A stretch of 64,000 bases of DNA from Thermoplasmata archaeon (GTDB taxonomy: Archaea > Thermoplasmatota > Thermoplasmata > Methanomassiliicoccales > Methanomethylophilaceae), in the NCBI GenBank assembly GCA_015063225.1, contig SUSU01000003.1:39822-103821 (forward strand), given 5' to 3'. How positions within the stretch are numbered: position 1 is the stretch's first letter; the number at the start of each line of letters is the position of its first letter. Below, piece after piece: positions 16,352 to 24,458 of this stretch. The position numbers were made by a program, and so were the translations under genes. Under the pieces are notes generated by a model. The model was not told where the DNA came from. It saw only the letters and a list, made by a program, of their open reading frames with translations, and did not search any database.

Positions 16352-17485
16352 TCAGGTGGTCTTCGCGGCCTTCAGTTTCGCCCTTTTCATGAGCTTGTTC
16401 CTGAAGGCTTCGCTGCGGGTCGAGATCTGGTCCTTGTTTCCGTCGTCGATGCGGTAGACCTCGGGCAGTTTCCTGGGATACATCCTCAGGATCTCGTCCG
16501 CGAGGTTCTGGTCGGGGAACTCGGTGTTCTCGAGGTACTTCCTGCTCCACTGGGCAGCGAGGTCGATGACACCCTGCACCCCCGTGTCGAAGAACACGGA
16601 GCCGAGGAAGGTGAGCACCGTGGTGTCGTCCGATATGACCGCCACGTCGGAACCGTGGACGGCCGCCTCGGTGCCGTTGAAAGAAAGAGCCAGACCTCCG
16701 CCCTCGCGTACAAGGTCGAGGACCTGGTAGTCGCTCGACTCGCTTCCGGCGTACATGACGCCGTCGAGGTCGATCTGGGTGGATTTGCGGATGTCGAGCA
16801 GCGCGTAGGCCTTCTCGCTGAGTCCCACGGACGAGGTCTCCTGCATCATCTCGAACGCGCTCCCGCTCCTCAGGCGGTTCTGGAATACGTCGTCGAGCAC
16901 GTTGACGAGCCTAACCTCGTCGGCATCGAGCTCCAGGGGGGAGTCCTCGTCGTACAGGTCGCTGGGGAGGCGGAGCTTGGCGATTTCCGCGGCGATCTTG
17001 CGGATTTCGCGGGCCTCATTCACGGGCATGTGGAAATCGTCGAGTGTGAGGGCACAGGAGCCGGTGACGTCGATGGGGACGCCGGTCTTCTCGCAGATGG
17101 CGTCCGCGGCGTGCTCGTAGACCATGCTGTCCATGAAGACGGGCATGATGTCTAGGAGGTACCTCATGGTGTCCGCCGCATGGTCGGTGAGGGGGATGTT
17201 GTCGGTGAAGAAACGGGATACGGTGTAATCCGTGGCCCCGTAGGCCTTGAGCAGGGGGGCGAGGTAGCTCAGCGTGCCGTTGTCGGTCCCGTTGTTGTTC
17301 AGGACGAGGGTGGTGATCATGTCGTACCTCTCGATGAGGTCGAAGATCTTCCCGCCGTTGGGGATGAAATGCTCGCAGAGGTCGCGCGTGGTGTTCGCGG
17401 GGGTGAGGATCCCCTGGGGTTCCAGGACCAGTTCGCGGTCGTCGACGAACCCCATCTCCCTCATCGGGTCGTACTCGTCCGGCAT
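16352..17485 (-). CDS. EhaR-like HAD-fold protein with altered active site
   Basis: A 377-residue protein that resembles the archaeal HAD-like family of energy-converting hydrogenase A subunit R: the stretch CEHFIPNGGKIFDLIERYDM, LAPLLKAYGATD, and IMPVFMDSMVYEHAADAIC follow that family in order. In EhaR the nucleophile segment is DCEGPI; the equivalent here reads LEPQGI, so the catalytic Asp appears to be lost. The eha operon itself is not in the window. It overlaps the upstream formyltransferase-like gene by 25 bases, so the two are coupled. Family assignment is moderate, function unknown. Confidence 0.5.
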   Translation of the reverse strand: MPDEYDPMREMGFVDDRELVLEPQGILTPANTTRDLCEHFIPNGGKIFDLIERYDMITTLVLNNNGTDNGTLSYLAPLLKAYGATDYTVSRFFTDNIPLTDHAADTMRYLLDIMPVFMDSMVYEHAADAICEKTGVPIDVTGSCALTLDDFHMPVNEAREIRKIAAEIAKLRLPSDLYDEDSPLELDADEVRLVNVLDDVFQNRLRSGSAFEMMQETSSVGLSEKAYALLDIRKSTQIDLDGVMYAGSESSDYQVLDLVREGGGLALSFNGTEAAVHGSDVAVISDDTTVLTFLGSVFFDTGVQGVIDLAAQWSRKYLENTEFPDQNLADEILRMYPRKLPEVYRIDDGNKDQISTRSEAFRNKLMKRAKLKAAKTT

Positions 17486-18303
17486 CGGAGCGCACCGTCC
17501 ACTTCGGCGGACAGGTCGTAGGGGCCTCCCAGCTCCTTGCCGCCGCAGATGAGCTTCTTGTTCTGTATCGAGGCCTTGCCGTCGGCGAACAGCTTGATGG
17601 TGGCGACCACCAGGGGCAGTTCGCGCTCAGCCCCGTCCTTCCTGATCCTGGCGAAGAGGGGCTCGTTCTCCCCCTCCTCGGCCTTGATCTGTTCCAGGGA
17701 TTTCTTCTCGAGTTTGGCGTACATCTGCTCCCACAGGGCGTCGTAGTCCCCGCCGCGGATGGGGAACCCGCAGTATGTGATCGCGTCCCCGCGGTCGTGT
17801 TCGCTGGTGCAGATGTGCATCATCGCCCCCTGCCTCTCGGCATCCTCGGCGATGAGCTGCCAGATGACCTCCTGCCATGTGCCCTTGGGTCCGTCGGGCA
17901 GGGCGGGGTGGAGGTTGAGCATGTCGTACTCGTCGCAGGTGGTGTCGTCCATCCAGAGCATGTACCCGGCGAGTATCCCGAGGTCCATGTTGTACTTCGA
18001 CGTCTTCTCCCTGAGGACCTTCCCGTAGGCCTCTCCCCAGGCCTCCTTGTCCTTGTCCCTGAGCTCGGGCTCGAAGTTCTTGAAGGATGCGGTCTCGAGG
18101 GGGATGCCGTATCCCTTCACCATGTCGAAGAAGATCTCCCTCTGTTCCCTGCGGGAGTTGGGGGACTCGGTGTTGTCCCAGTTGCAGAACACGAACGGGA
18201 TCTCGATGTCGAGGGTGCCGTCCGCTTTGCGGTCCATGACGGTCTTCAGGAGGTTGCGGGAGCCCGGGCCCCTGCCCGTGGAGAACCAACCGAGTCTGAG
18301 CAT
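17461..18303 (-). CDS. Formyltransferase family protein (PurN/Fmt-like fold)
   Basis: The N-terminal half has the formyltransferase fold: LGWFSTGRG (loop after strand 1), LGILAGYMLWM, NLHPALPDGPKGTW with the catalytic-type Asn and His (about residues 130-143), and HDRGD containing the conserved Asp. The C-terminal about 80 residues are extra. It could be a glycinamide ribonucleotide transformylase (PurN) or a relative acting on another amine; the N-terminal loop is not the standard GGTGSN form. A TATA-like GTATTTTTATG (18325-18336) and GAGG precede the ATG. It is coupled to the downstream HAD-like gene. Confidence 0.7.
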   Translation of the reverse strand: MLRLGWFSTGRGPGSRNLLKTVMDRKADGTLDIEIPFVFCNWDNTESPNSRREQREIFFDMVKGYGIPLETASFKNFEPELRDKDKEAWGEAYGKVLREKTSKYNMDLGILAGYMLWMDDTTCDEYDMLNLHPALPDGPKGTWQEVIWQLIAEDAERQGAMMHICTSEHDRGDAITYCGFPIRGGDYDALWEQMYAKLEKKSLEQIKAEEGENEPLFARIRKDGAERELPLVVATIKLFADGKASIQNKKLICGGKELGGPYDLSAEVDGALRCRTSTTR

Positions 18304-18549
18304 GAGTTCCTCATTGGCGCGCGCATAAAAATACTGTTAGGTGTCCGCCGTGCCGACGGGGGCCTGCCGCCCGTTGCACCTGGAACGGCCCAGGAAGCCG
18401 TATTCTCATCGCAGGGACTAACCTCCCTTCGGCATGCCGTTTTTGCCCCTGGGCCGCGCTGGGGGCAATACCGGGCATTTCACCTCCGGAAAAACCGTGT
18501 ACGGAGGCTCTAAGACCAATCCCATCAACACGGTGGTAACCTATCCCGG
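18304..18549. ncRNA. GC-rich structured non-coding stretch (candidate RNA)
   Basis: No gene is supported here. CGGCCCAGG (18386-18394) pairs with CCTGGGCCG (18448-18456), while TTGCCCC (18443-18449) can instead pair with GGGGCAA (18462-18468); the two stems exclude each other. CCTCCG/CGGAGG forms a further stem near 18481-18506. The strand is uncertain: minus would make it the space between archease and the formyltransferase gene. I could not match it to SRP RNA, RNase P RNA or a known riboswitch. Confidence 0.35.
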
Positions 18550-18954
18550 TCAGACGTCGAAGAGGACGGTCACCTGAGGGACGGAGGGGTCGATGTCCAT
18601 CTCGTGGAAGGTGACCGCCTTGATCTCCCCGTGTATGCGCATCCTCTCCTTGTCGAGGAGCTCGCCGGAACAGTCGCAGGTTATGTGCAATCCGTCTATG
18701 TGTACGGAGAACTGGCACATGATGAGGTTGTCGTAGTTCTCGATGAAGAGGAGTTCCGAGAGAAGGGAGTAGAGCGCATCCTCCTCGTCCATCCCGTCCA
18801 CCTCGACGTGGCGGGATTCGACGGGCTTCACGTCCCTGAGGTCCACGGTCTGGTCGAACATCCCGTAGGCGACCGCGGCGTAGCATTCCTCCAGATCCTT
18901 GCCGTAGCCTCTGATCATAAGGTCAGCCGTGTGGTCGAGAACCTCGTACCTCAT
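18550..18954 (-). CDS. Archease
   Basis: Archease activates the RNA ligase RtcB during tRNA splicing and RNA repair. The N-terminal EVLDHTADLMIRGYG contains the conserved DHTAD motif, and the C-terminal DPSVPQVTVLFDV is typical, ending at the conserved Asp. The length is normal at 134 residues. No rtcB gene is in the window. It is transcribed toward the structured stretch at 18304-18549. Confidence 0.93.
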   Translation of the reverse strand: MRYEVLDHTADLMIRGYGKDLEECYAAVAYGMFDQTVDLRDVKPVESRHVEVDGMDEEDALYSLLSELLFIENYDNLIMCQFSVHIDGLHITCDCSGELLDKERMRIHGEIKAVTFHEMDIDPSVPQVTVLFDV

Positions 18955-19003
18955 GCCCCTCGTATCGGGGCCTTCGCGTTAAAGATTGCGGATTTCGAAA
19001 GCA

Positions 19004-19100
19004 TCTCTACGATTATCGTGAGAATCGCGGGATTTTTCTGAAATTCGGAGGGTTCGGCTGGATTTTCTACGAATATCGTAGAATACCAACGATTATCGTA
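19004..19100 (+). promoter_or_regulatory. Three palindromic operator-like sites before nadX
   Basis: The core ACG-N5-CGT occurs at 19009-19019, 19069-19079 and 19089-19099; the centres are 60 and 20 bases apart, so all lie on one DNA face. The middle site (19065-19083) is the perfect TTCTACG-N5-CGTAGAA, the same arms as the site before lrp at 48103-48121. Confidence 0.65.
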
Positions 19101-19147
19101 TTCGACAAGGGAAATGGATTAATAAGTAGTCTCTGTAACCCGTCCTT

Positions 19148-19954
19148 ATGAGGATTACTATCGTTGGCTGCGGGGCCATCGGCTCCAGGCTGGCCGCCGC
19201 CGCCGATGCCATGAGCGAGGTCAAGCGCATCTACCTGGTCGACATCGTGAAGGAGATCGCCGACAAGCTCGCCAACTCACTCACCAAGGCCATCGTCGTC
19301 GACTCCGTCGAGGACGAGCTCTATCACACCGACCTCGTTGTGGAGGCCGCCAACCAGGAGACCGCCAAGGAGATCGTCCCCAAGGTCGTCTCCCGCGGAG
19401 TGGACATGATGGTCATGTCCGTCGGTTCCTTCGTGGACGACGACTACCGCAGGATGGTCTTCCAGAGCGCCGTCGAGCACGAGGCCAAGATCTTCATCCC
19501 CTCCGGAGCGCTATGCGGCGTGGACGGACTCAGGGGAGCGTCCATGGAGCACCTCGATTCCGTCGAGCTCATCACCACCAAGGGTCCCAAGTCCCTCGCC
19601 GGCGTCAAGTACCTGCAGGACAAGGGCATCGACACCATGGCCATCAAGGAGAAGACCGTCGTGTTCTCCGGAAGCGCCAGGGATGCGGTCAGGTTCTTCC
19701 CCAAGAACGTCAACGTCGCCGCAACGGTGTCCCTCGTCGGTGTCGGTTTCGACCAGACCAAGGTGACCATCGTCCTCGACCCCGCCGCCACCAGCAACTC
19801 GCACGAGCTGCGCTACAAGGGCGTGTTCGGCGAGGCCGTCGCCCACACCTACAACGTGCCGGAGCCTAACAACCCGAAGACCTCGGAGCTCGCCGGGCTC
19901 TCCGCCACCGCCGCACTCAGGCGCATCTGCCGCAACGAGTGGTTCGGTATCTGA
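19148..19954 (+). CDS. nadX: L-aspartate dehydrogenase
   Basis: NadX oxidises L-aspartate to iminoaspartate for NAD biosynthesis (with NadA and NadC, not in the window). Seen: the Rossmann loop VGCGAIGSRLA at residues 6-16, FIPSGALCGVDGL, the N-rich segment NVNVAATVSLVG and HTYNVPEPNNPKTSELA with the catalytic-type His region. 268 residues, normal length. TTAATAAG (about 19116-19123) lies about 25-30 bases before the ATG and no ribosome-binding site is present, so the mRNA is probably leaderless. Three palindromic sites upstream suggest repression by an Lrp-type regulator. A hairpin terminator follows. Confidence 0.92.
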   Translation: MRITIVGCGAIGSRLAAAADAMSEVKRIYLVDIVKEIADKLANSLTKAIVVDSVEDELYHTDLVVEAANQETAKEIVPKVVSRGVDMMVMSVGSFVDDDYRRMVFQSAVEHEAKIFIPSGALCGVDGLRGASMEHLDSVELITTKGPKSLAGVKYLQDKGIDTMAIKEKTVVFSGSARDAVRFFPKNVNVAATVSLVGVGFDQTKVTIVLDPAATSNSHELRYKGVFGEAVAHTYNVPEPNNPKTSELAGLSATAALRRICRNEWFGI

Positions 19955-19961
19955 AACTCCA

Positions 19962-20004
19962 AAGGGGGCTCCGCCCCCTTCCGCCTGTTGCATGACAGGT
20001 TTTT
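19962..20004 (+). terminator. Terminator after nadX
   Basis: AAGGGGGC (19962-19969) pairs with GCCCCCTT (19973-19980) around a 3-base loop; a T-run follows at about 19999-20004. Confidence 0.65.
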
Positions 20005-20030
20005 TACACACTTCCGCGGATTGCGTCCGC

Positions 20031-21122
20031 ATGTCCATGAGCAGAGCCGAACGGCTGATGCAGAACGCTGAAGGGTTTGATGCGATAGTCATCGCGAACG
20101 ACGGGGAGCCCTTCCTCGACTCCACCTTCTGGTATATCACCGAGCAGAACTCCGGATGCTTCGAGGGTTGCTATGCCGTCGTCAAGAAGGACGGTTCCAT
20201 GGACGTGATCGTCAACATTCTCGAGGAGGAGACCGCCCGTACGGGAAAGGGGGACATCAAGGTCTACCGTTCCCGCGACGATCTGAAGTCGTTTTTCACC
20301 GATGCCCTGAAGGGATGTTCGAAGGTCGGATTCAACGTCCACTCCGCCTCCTACGCGAGCGTCATGGGGATCAAAAAACTGACGGAGATGGAGTTCGAGA
20401 TCGCCGATGCCAGCGACCCCCTGGCACGTACGTATGCGATTAAGGACGAGAGGGAGATCGCAGCCACCCGCAAGGCGTGCGAGATCTCCTCCACTGTCGC
20501 CAAAGAGCTCCCCGGTTACCTCTCGGAGGGTGTGAGCGAGAAGGAGGTAGCCGCCCGCATGGACGCCCGGATGAGGGAGCTCGGCGGGACCGGGAATGCG
20601 TTCGACACCATCGCCGCCTTCGGACCCAACTCCTCGCAGCCCCACTACATGCCCGGGGATTACCGTCTCAGACAGCACGATGCCGCCCTGTTCGATTTCG
20701 GCACCAAGTACGACCGCTACTGTTCGGACATGACCCGCACGGTGTTTCTCGGCGAGCCTTCCGACATTATGAGGAGGGCGTACGAGGTCGTCCTCGAGGC
20801 GCAGGATGCCGGAATCGCGACCTACCGCGCCGGGGCGAAGGCCTGTGAAGCGGACCTCGCCGCACGCGCCGTGATCGACGCTACCGAGTTCAAGGGCAAG
20901 TTCATCCATTCCTTCGGCCACGGCATCGGGCAGGACGTGCACCAGCCGATCCACGTGTCCCCCAAGTCGGAGCAGATCCTGGAAGCGGGGAACATAGTCT
21001 CCGCCGAACCCGGCATCTACATCCCCGGAGTGGGCGGGATAAGGATCGAGGACACCATTCTCATCAAGGAGGACGGTTGCGAGAGATTGACCTCTTTCCC
21101 CCATGAGCTCACAATCATCTGA
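20031..21122 (+). CDS. pepQ: M24 family aminopeptidase (Xaa-Pro dipeptidase)
   Basis: A metallopeptidase of the pita-bread fold that cleaves dipeptides with C-terminal proline. All five metal ligands are visible: Asp in LFDFGTKYD and in SDMTRT, His in HSFGHGIGQ, Glu in SAEPGIY and in IRIEDT. The N-terminal about 120 residues form the creatinase-like domain. 363 residues, normal. ATG 20031 is preferred to an earlier ATG at 19992, which would add residues unlike the family and would lie in the terminator region. It may also act as an aminopeptidase P. Confidence 0.9.
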   Translation: MSMSRAERLMQNAEGFDAIVIANDGEPFLDSTFWYITEQNSGCFEGCYAVVKKDGSMDVIVNILEEETARTGKGDIKVYRSRDDLKSFFTDALKGCSKVGFNVHSASYASVMGIKKLTEMEFEIADASDPLARTYAIKDEREIAATRKACEISSTVAKELPGYLSEGVSEKEVAARMDARMRELGGTGNAFDTIAAFGPNSSQPHYMPGDYRLRQHDAALFDFGTKYDRYCSDMTRTVFLGEPSDIMRRAYEVVLEAQDAGIATYRAGAKACEADLAARAVIDATEFKGKFIHSFGHGIGQDVHQPIHVSPKSEQILEAGNIVSAEPGIYIPGVGGIRIEDTILIKEDGCERLTSFPHELTII

Positions 21123-21130
21123 ACTCGTTA

Positions 21131-21171
21131 TTTCTCCAGTAAGTATCGTATTGTGATACTTATTGGAGAAA
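21131..21171. terminator. Long hairpin between convergent genes
   Basis: A 17-bp stem (21131-21147 with 21155-21171, one G-U pair, 7-base loop) starts 8 bases after the pepQ stop and lies between two convergent genes. AT-rich flanks on both sides suit a two-way terminator. The stem is unusually long for that role. Confidence 0.6.
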
Positions 21172-21192
21172 ACAAATAATTCTTTCCCGGTT

Positions 21193-21582
21193 TCAAACAT
21201 CCAGATTCTGAACGAACGTGACCTTCTGGCGGTCGCCCGCTTCGGACAGGCCGTCGAACTCTCCGGTCAGATGGCCTATCTTGATCAGGCCGTAGCTCCA
21301 GACGGGCCTGCCGTCCTCGCCGCTGAGAGGGGTGGGGCCGAACATGACCACCAGCGCGTGGACGCCGGGCCAATAGGCGATGTCGCCCTTCTCGAAGGTC
21401 TTCTCGCGCTCGCCCTCGACGGTGAGCGTCATGGGCGGGAGTTCGAAGAAGAAGGAATCCCCCAGCATGTTTATGGGACTGCCGAGGGGGAGGGCGAACC
21501 AGAGTGCCAGCGCAAGGTCGTTATGGTCATCGAGCACCGCGTCGAAATCCGCGTTCCTCGTGATCAGCCTGACGTTAAGCAT
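21193..21582 (-). CDS. Cyclophilin-like fold protein (DUF369/TM1367 type)
   Basis: A small 129-residue beta-barrel protein. The segments LPLGSPINMLGDSFFFELP, GDIAYWPGVHALVVMFG and YGLIKIGHLTGE follow the cyclophilin-like DUF369 family found in thermophiles and archaea. No peptidyl-prolyl isomerase activity is established for the family. It starts 21 bases after the ilvC stop, so it is probably cotranscribed with ilvC; no link to branched-chain synthesis is evident. Confidence 0.78.
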   Translation of the reverse strand: MLNVRLITRNADFDAVLDDHNDLALALWFALPLGSPINMLGDSFFFELPPMTLTVEGEREKTFEKGDIAYWPGVHALVVMFGPTPLSGEDGRPVWSYGLIKIGHLTGEFDGLSEAGDRQKVTFVQNLDV

Positions 21583-21603
21583 CCGGTCCGCCCCATGAAG
21601 GTT

Positions 21604-22611
21604 TCACTGTTTGGGGTCCTTGAACTGGAAGAGCGAGCGCACCTCGGCGCCGGTCTTCTCGAGCAGGAGCTTGTCCTCCTCGTCCATCATGCCGTGGAGC
21701 TTCTTCAGTCCGTTGGCCCACTCGGCGCGCCACTCGGTCTTGAACTCCCCGGACTCGATCATGCGGAGGATCTCCTTCATGTTCTCGACTCCCTGCTGGG
21801 TGACGACGAGGTCTCTGCGGGTCAGACCGCCGTACTTGGCGGTATTGGAGCAGGCTCTCCACATGCCGCCCATTCCGCGGGTGACGATGAGGTCGATGAT
21901 GAGCTTGCACTCGTGGCAGGTCTCGAAGTAGGCGACCTCCGGGGGATAGCCGGCGTCGACGAGGGTCTTGAATCCGGCCTCGATGAGCTTGGAGAGGCCT
22001 CCGCACTCCACGGCCTGCTCGCCGAAGAGGTCGGTCTTGGTCTCGATGTCGAAGTTGTCGATCTCGAAGATGCCGGCGCGGGTGGCACCGAGTCCCTTGC
22101 AGAGGGCCATGGCGATGTCGCGGGCCTTGCCGGAGGCATCCTGGTGGACGCAGAAGAGAGCGGGGACTCCGAAGCCCTCCTCGAAGGCCTTCCTCTCGGA
22201 GGCGCCGGGGGACTTGGGGGCCATCATGATGACGTCGATGTCCTTGGGGGGCACGATCAGGCCGTAGGTGATGGCGAATCCGTGGGCGAACTCGAGGGCC
22301 GCTCCGGACTTGATGTTGGGAGCGACGATGTCCTTGTAGACATCGGGCTGGACCTCGTCGGGGAGGAGCATCATGACGACGTCTCCCTCCCTGACGGCCT
22401 CGGCCATCTCCATGACCTTCATGCCGCCGTCCTCTTTCGCCTGTTTCCAGGATTTGCCGTCCTTGCGGACGCCGACGATGACGTCGAGACCGGAGTCGCG
22501 GAAACAGAGGGCCTGGGCGCGGCCCTGGGAGCCGTATCCGAGGATGGTGACTTTCTTTCCTTTCATGACGTCGAAGCTGGCGTCCTCATCATGGTAGATC
22601 TTCATGGACAT
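21604..22611 (-). CDS. ilvC: Ketol-acid reductoisomerase
   Basis: The second step of valine/isoleucine synthesis: isomerises and reduces acetolactate or acetohydroxybutyrate with NAD(P)H and Mg2+. The N-terminal nucleotide loop is GYGSQGRAQA (about residues 26-35). The C-terminal knotted domain has TDLFGEQAVECGGLS with the metal-binding Asp and Glu. 335 residues, class I length. ATG 22611 follows AGAGGA; a TATA-like CTTTATAGG lies near 22645-22653. The upstream gene in the same direction is ilvB copy 1. Confidence 0.95.
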   Translation of the reverse strand: MSMKIYHDEDASFDVMKGKKVTILGYGSQGRAQALCFRDSGLDVIVGVRKDGKSWKQAKEDGGMKVMEMAEAVREGDVVMMLLPDEVQPDVYKDIVAPNIKSGAALEFAHGFAITYGLIVPPKDIDVIMMAPKSPGASERKAFEEGFGVPALFCVHQDASGKARDIAMALCKGLGATRAGIFEIDNFDIETKTDLFGEQAVECGGLSKLIEAGFKTLVDAGYPPEVAYFETCHECKLIIDLIVTRGMGGMWRACSNTAKYGGLTRRDLVVTQQGVENMKEILRMIESGEFKTEWRAEWANGLKKLHGMMDEEDKLLLEKTGAEVRSLFQFKDPKQ

Positions 22612-22735
22612 GATAATCCTCTGAATGGTGGACATACCCCGTCCTATAAAGGTTCTTGCGCGTGCGCGCGCGAACCGCCACGCGCGGCGCTGGAGCTGGA
22701 ACCATGCATTGGGATCCTGAGCTGGCTCTTACTGG

Positions 22736-24400
22736 TCAGTACTTGCAGCGGCCCCTGACCAGCGGGAGAGCGGGGTTCGGGGGGAGCATGGGGAGGGCGT
22801 CCTCCTCGGGATCGACGTGGATGTCGACGATGCAGGTCTCGCCGCAACCGAAGGCCTCGGCGAGGGCGTCGTGCACCTCCCCGGCCCTCTCCACGGTGAC
22901 GCACCTGGCGCCGTACGCCTTGGCGATGAGGGAGAAGTCGGGGTTATCGTTGAGCTTGGTGGCGCTGTAGTTCTTGTCCCAGAACAGCTTCTGCCACTGC
23001 CTGACCATGCCGAGCCATCCGTTGTTGAGTAGGACGATCACGACGGGCAGGTCCTCGGAAACGGCGGTGGCAAGCTCCTGGATGACCATCTGGAGGCCTC
23101 CGTCGCCGACGACGGCGGCGACCTTGCAGTCGGGGCGGGCGGCCTTGGCGCCGATGGCGGCGGGGAGTCCGAACCCCATGGTCCCGAAAGAACCCGAGGA
23201 GAGGAGCTGGCGGGGGCGGCTGAAGTCCAGGCAGTGCATCGCCCACATCTGGTTCTGTCCGACGTCGGTGGTGATGATCGTCTCGTCGTCGATGAAGGTG
23301 TTCAGCTCCTTCATGACCTTCTGGGGGATGATGGGGTGGGTGTAGTAGTTGAAGTCGCAGGCGCAGCGGGCCTTGGCCTCGCGGACGGTGCGGTCCCACG
23401 CCTGGTGCTCGGGGGACTTCCCGAGGGCCTCGATGAGAAGCTTCAATCCCTTCTTCGCATCGCCGAGGAGATTCACGCTGGCTCTTCCGGAGCGGCCGAG
23501 CTGGGCGGAGTCGATGTCGAACTGTATGACCTTGCATTTCTCGGCGGGTTTGGTGTGCGGGCTGTAGGTGCGGTCGGAGAACTTGGTGCCGACCGCGATG
23601 ACGAGGTCCGCGTTGGAGAATATTTCGGTGGCGCACATGCGTCCGTGCATGCCGAGCGCGCCCATGCAGAGAGGATGGGTGCTGGGGATGCATCCGATGC
23701 CCATGAGGGGGGTGACGACGGGTGCGTTCATCATCTCCGCCAGCCTCACGAGCTCCTCGGAGGCCTCGGCGGAGATCACGCCGCCGCCGGCCATGATGAC
23801 CGGCCTCTCGGAGTCCTTGATGAGTTTCACGGCATCGGGGATGGCGGAGAAGTTCTCGGGCATGGGCTTGATGCCGTAATCGACGTTGAGCAGGGACTCG
23901 TCGAGTTCGGCGTTGAACTTGTCTGTGGGGAGGTCGATGTGGACGGGTCCGGGTCTTCCGGCGCGGGCGATCTTCCAGGCCTCGTCCACGGCGTGGGGGA
24001 GTCTGTCGATGTTGGTGACCCTGAAGTTGTGCTTAGTGATGGGCATCATCAGGGAGTAGGCGTCCACTTCCTGGAACGCGTCGGAACCGAGGAGGCCGGT
24101 CCCCACCTGTCCGGTGAGGGCGAGCATGGGGACGGAATCCGCATATGCGGTGGCGACCCCTGTGACCATGTTCGTGGTCCCGGGTCCGGAGGTCGAAAGG
24201 CACACGCCGGTCTTCCCGGATGCGCGGGCGTAACCGTCGGCGGCGTGTCCCGCGCATTGCTCGTGGCGGACGAGGATGTGGCGGATGCTCGAGTTCGGGA
24301 TCTCGTCGTAGAGGGGGATGACCGATCCGCCGGGGTATCCGAACATCGTTTCGACACCCCTGTCCTCCAGCATCTTCAGCAGGGCGCGTGAGCCTTTCAT
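22736..24400 (-). CDS. ilvB: Acetolactate synthase catalytic subunit, copy 1
   Basis: A thiamin diphosphate enzyme that condenses pyruvate to acetolactate (or with 2-oxobutyrate). Catalytic Glu in VRHEQCAGHAADGYARA (about residue 47), FAD-site region in the middle, and the cofactor motif GDGGLQMVIQELATA ending at LLNNGW (about 440-475). 554 residues. ATG 24400 is chosen because the conserved N-terminus KGSRALLKMLEDRG begins there; the open frame upstream is accidental. It is a close paralogue of the gene at 25490-27151. No ilvN regulatory subunit is in the window. Confidence 0.92.
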   Translation of the reverse strand: MKGSRALLKMLEDRGVETMFGYPGGSVIPLYDEIPNSSIRHILVRHEQCAGHAADGYARASGKTGVCLSTSGPGTTNMVTGVATAYADSVPMLALTGQVGTGLLGSDAFQEVDAYSLMMPITKHNFRVTNIDRLPHAVDEAWKIARAGRPGPVHIDLPTDKFNAELDESLLNVDYGIKPMPENFSAIPDAVKLIKDSERPVIMAGGGVISAEASEELVRLAEMMNAPVVTPLMGIGCIPSTHPLCMGALGMHGRMCATEIFSNADLVIAVGTKFSDRTYSPHTKPAEKCKVIQFDIDSAQLGRSGRASVNLLGDAKKGLKLLIEALGKSPEHQAWDRTVREAKARCACDFNYYTHPIIPQKVMKELNTFIDDETIITTDVGQNQMWAMHCLDFSRPRQLLSSGSFGTMGFGLPAAIGAKAARPDCKVAAVVGDGGLQMVIQELATAVSEDLPVVIVLLNNGWLGMVRQWQKLFWDKNYSATKLNDNPDFSLIAKAYGARCVTVERAGEVHDALAEAFGCGETCIVDIHVDPEEDALPMLPPNPALPLVRGRCKY

Positions 24401-24458
24401 GGTAATCGCTCGCGCATGGGCGCTAATTGTTATAATACATTCCCGACGATGAGGGGGC

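Noticed and set aside
18304..18549. A TPP-type riboswitch, because of AGGTTAGT and CCTGCGATGAGAA on the minus strand
   Set aside because: The conserved CTGAGA half and the closing stem are missing, and the downstream genes have no thiamin role.
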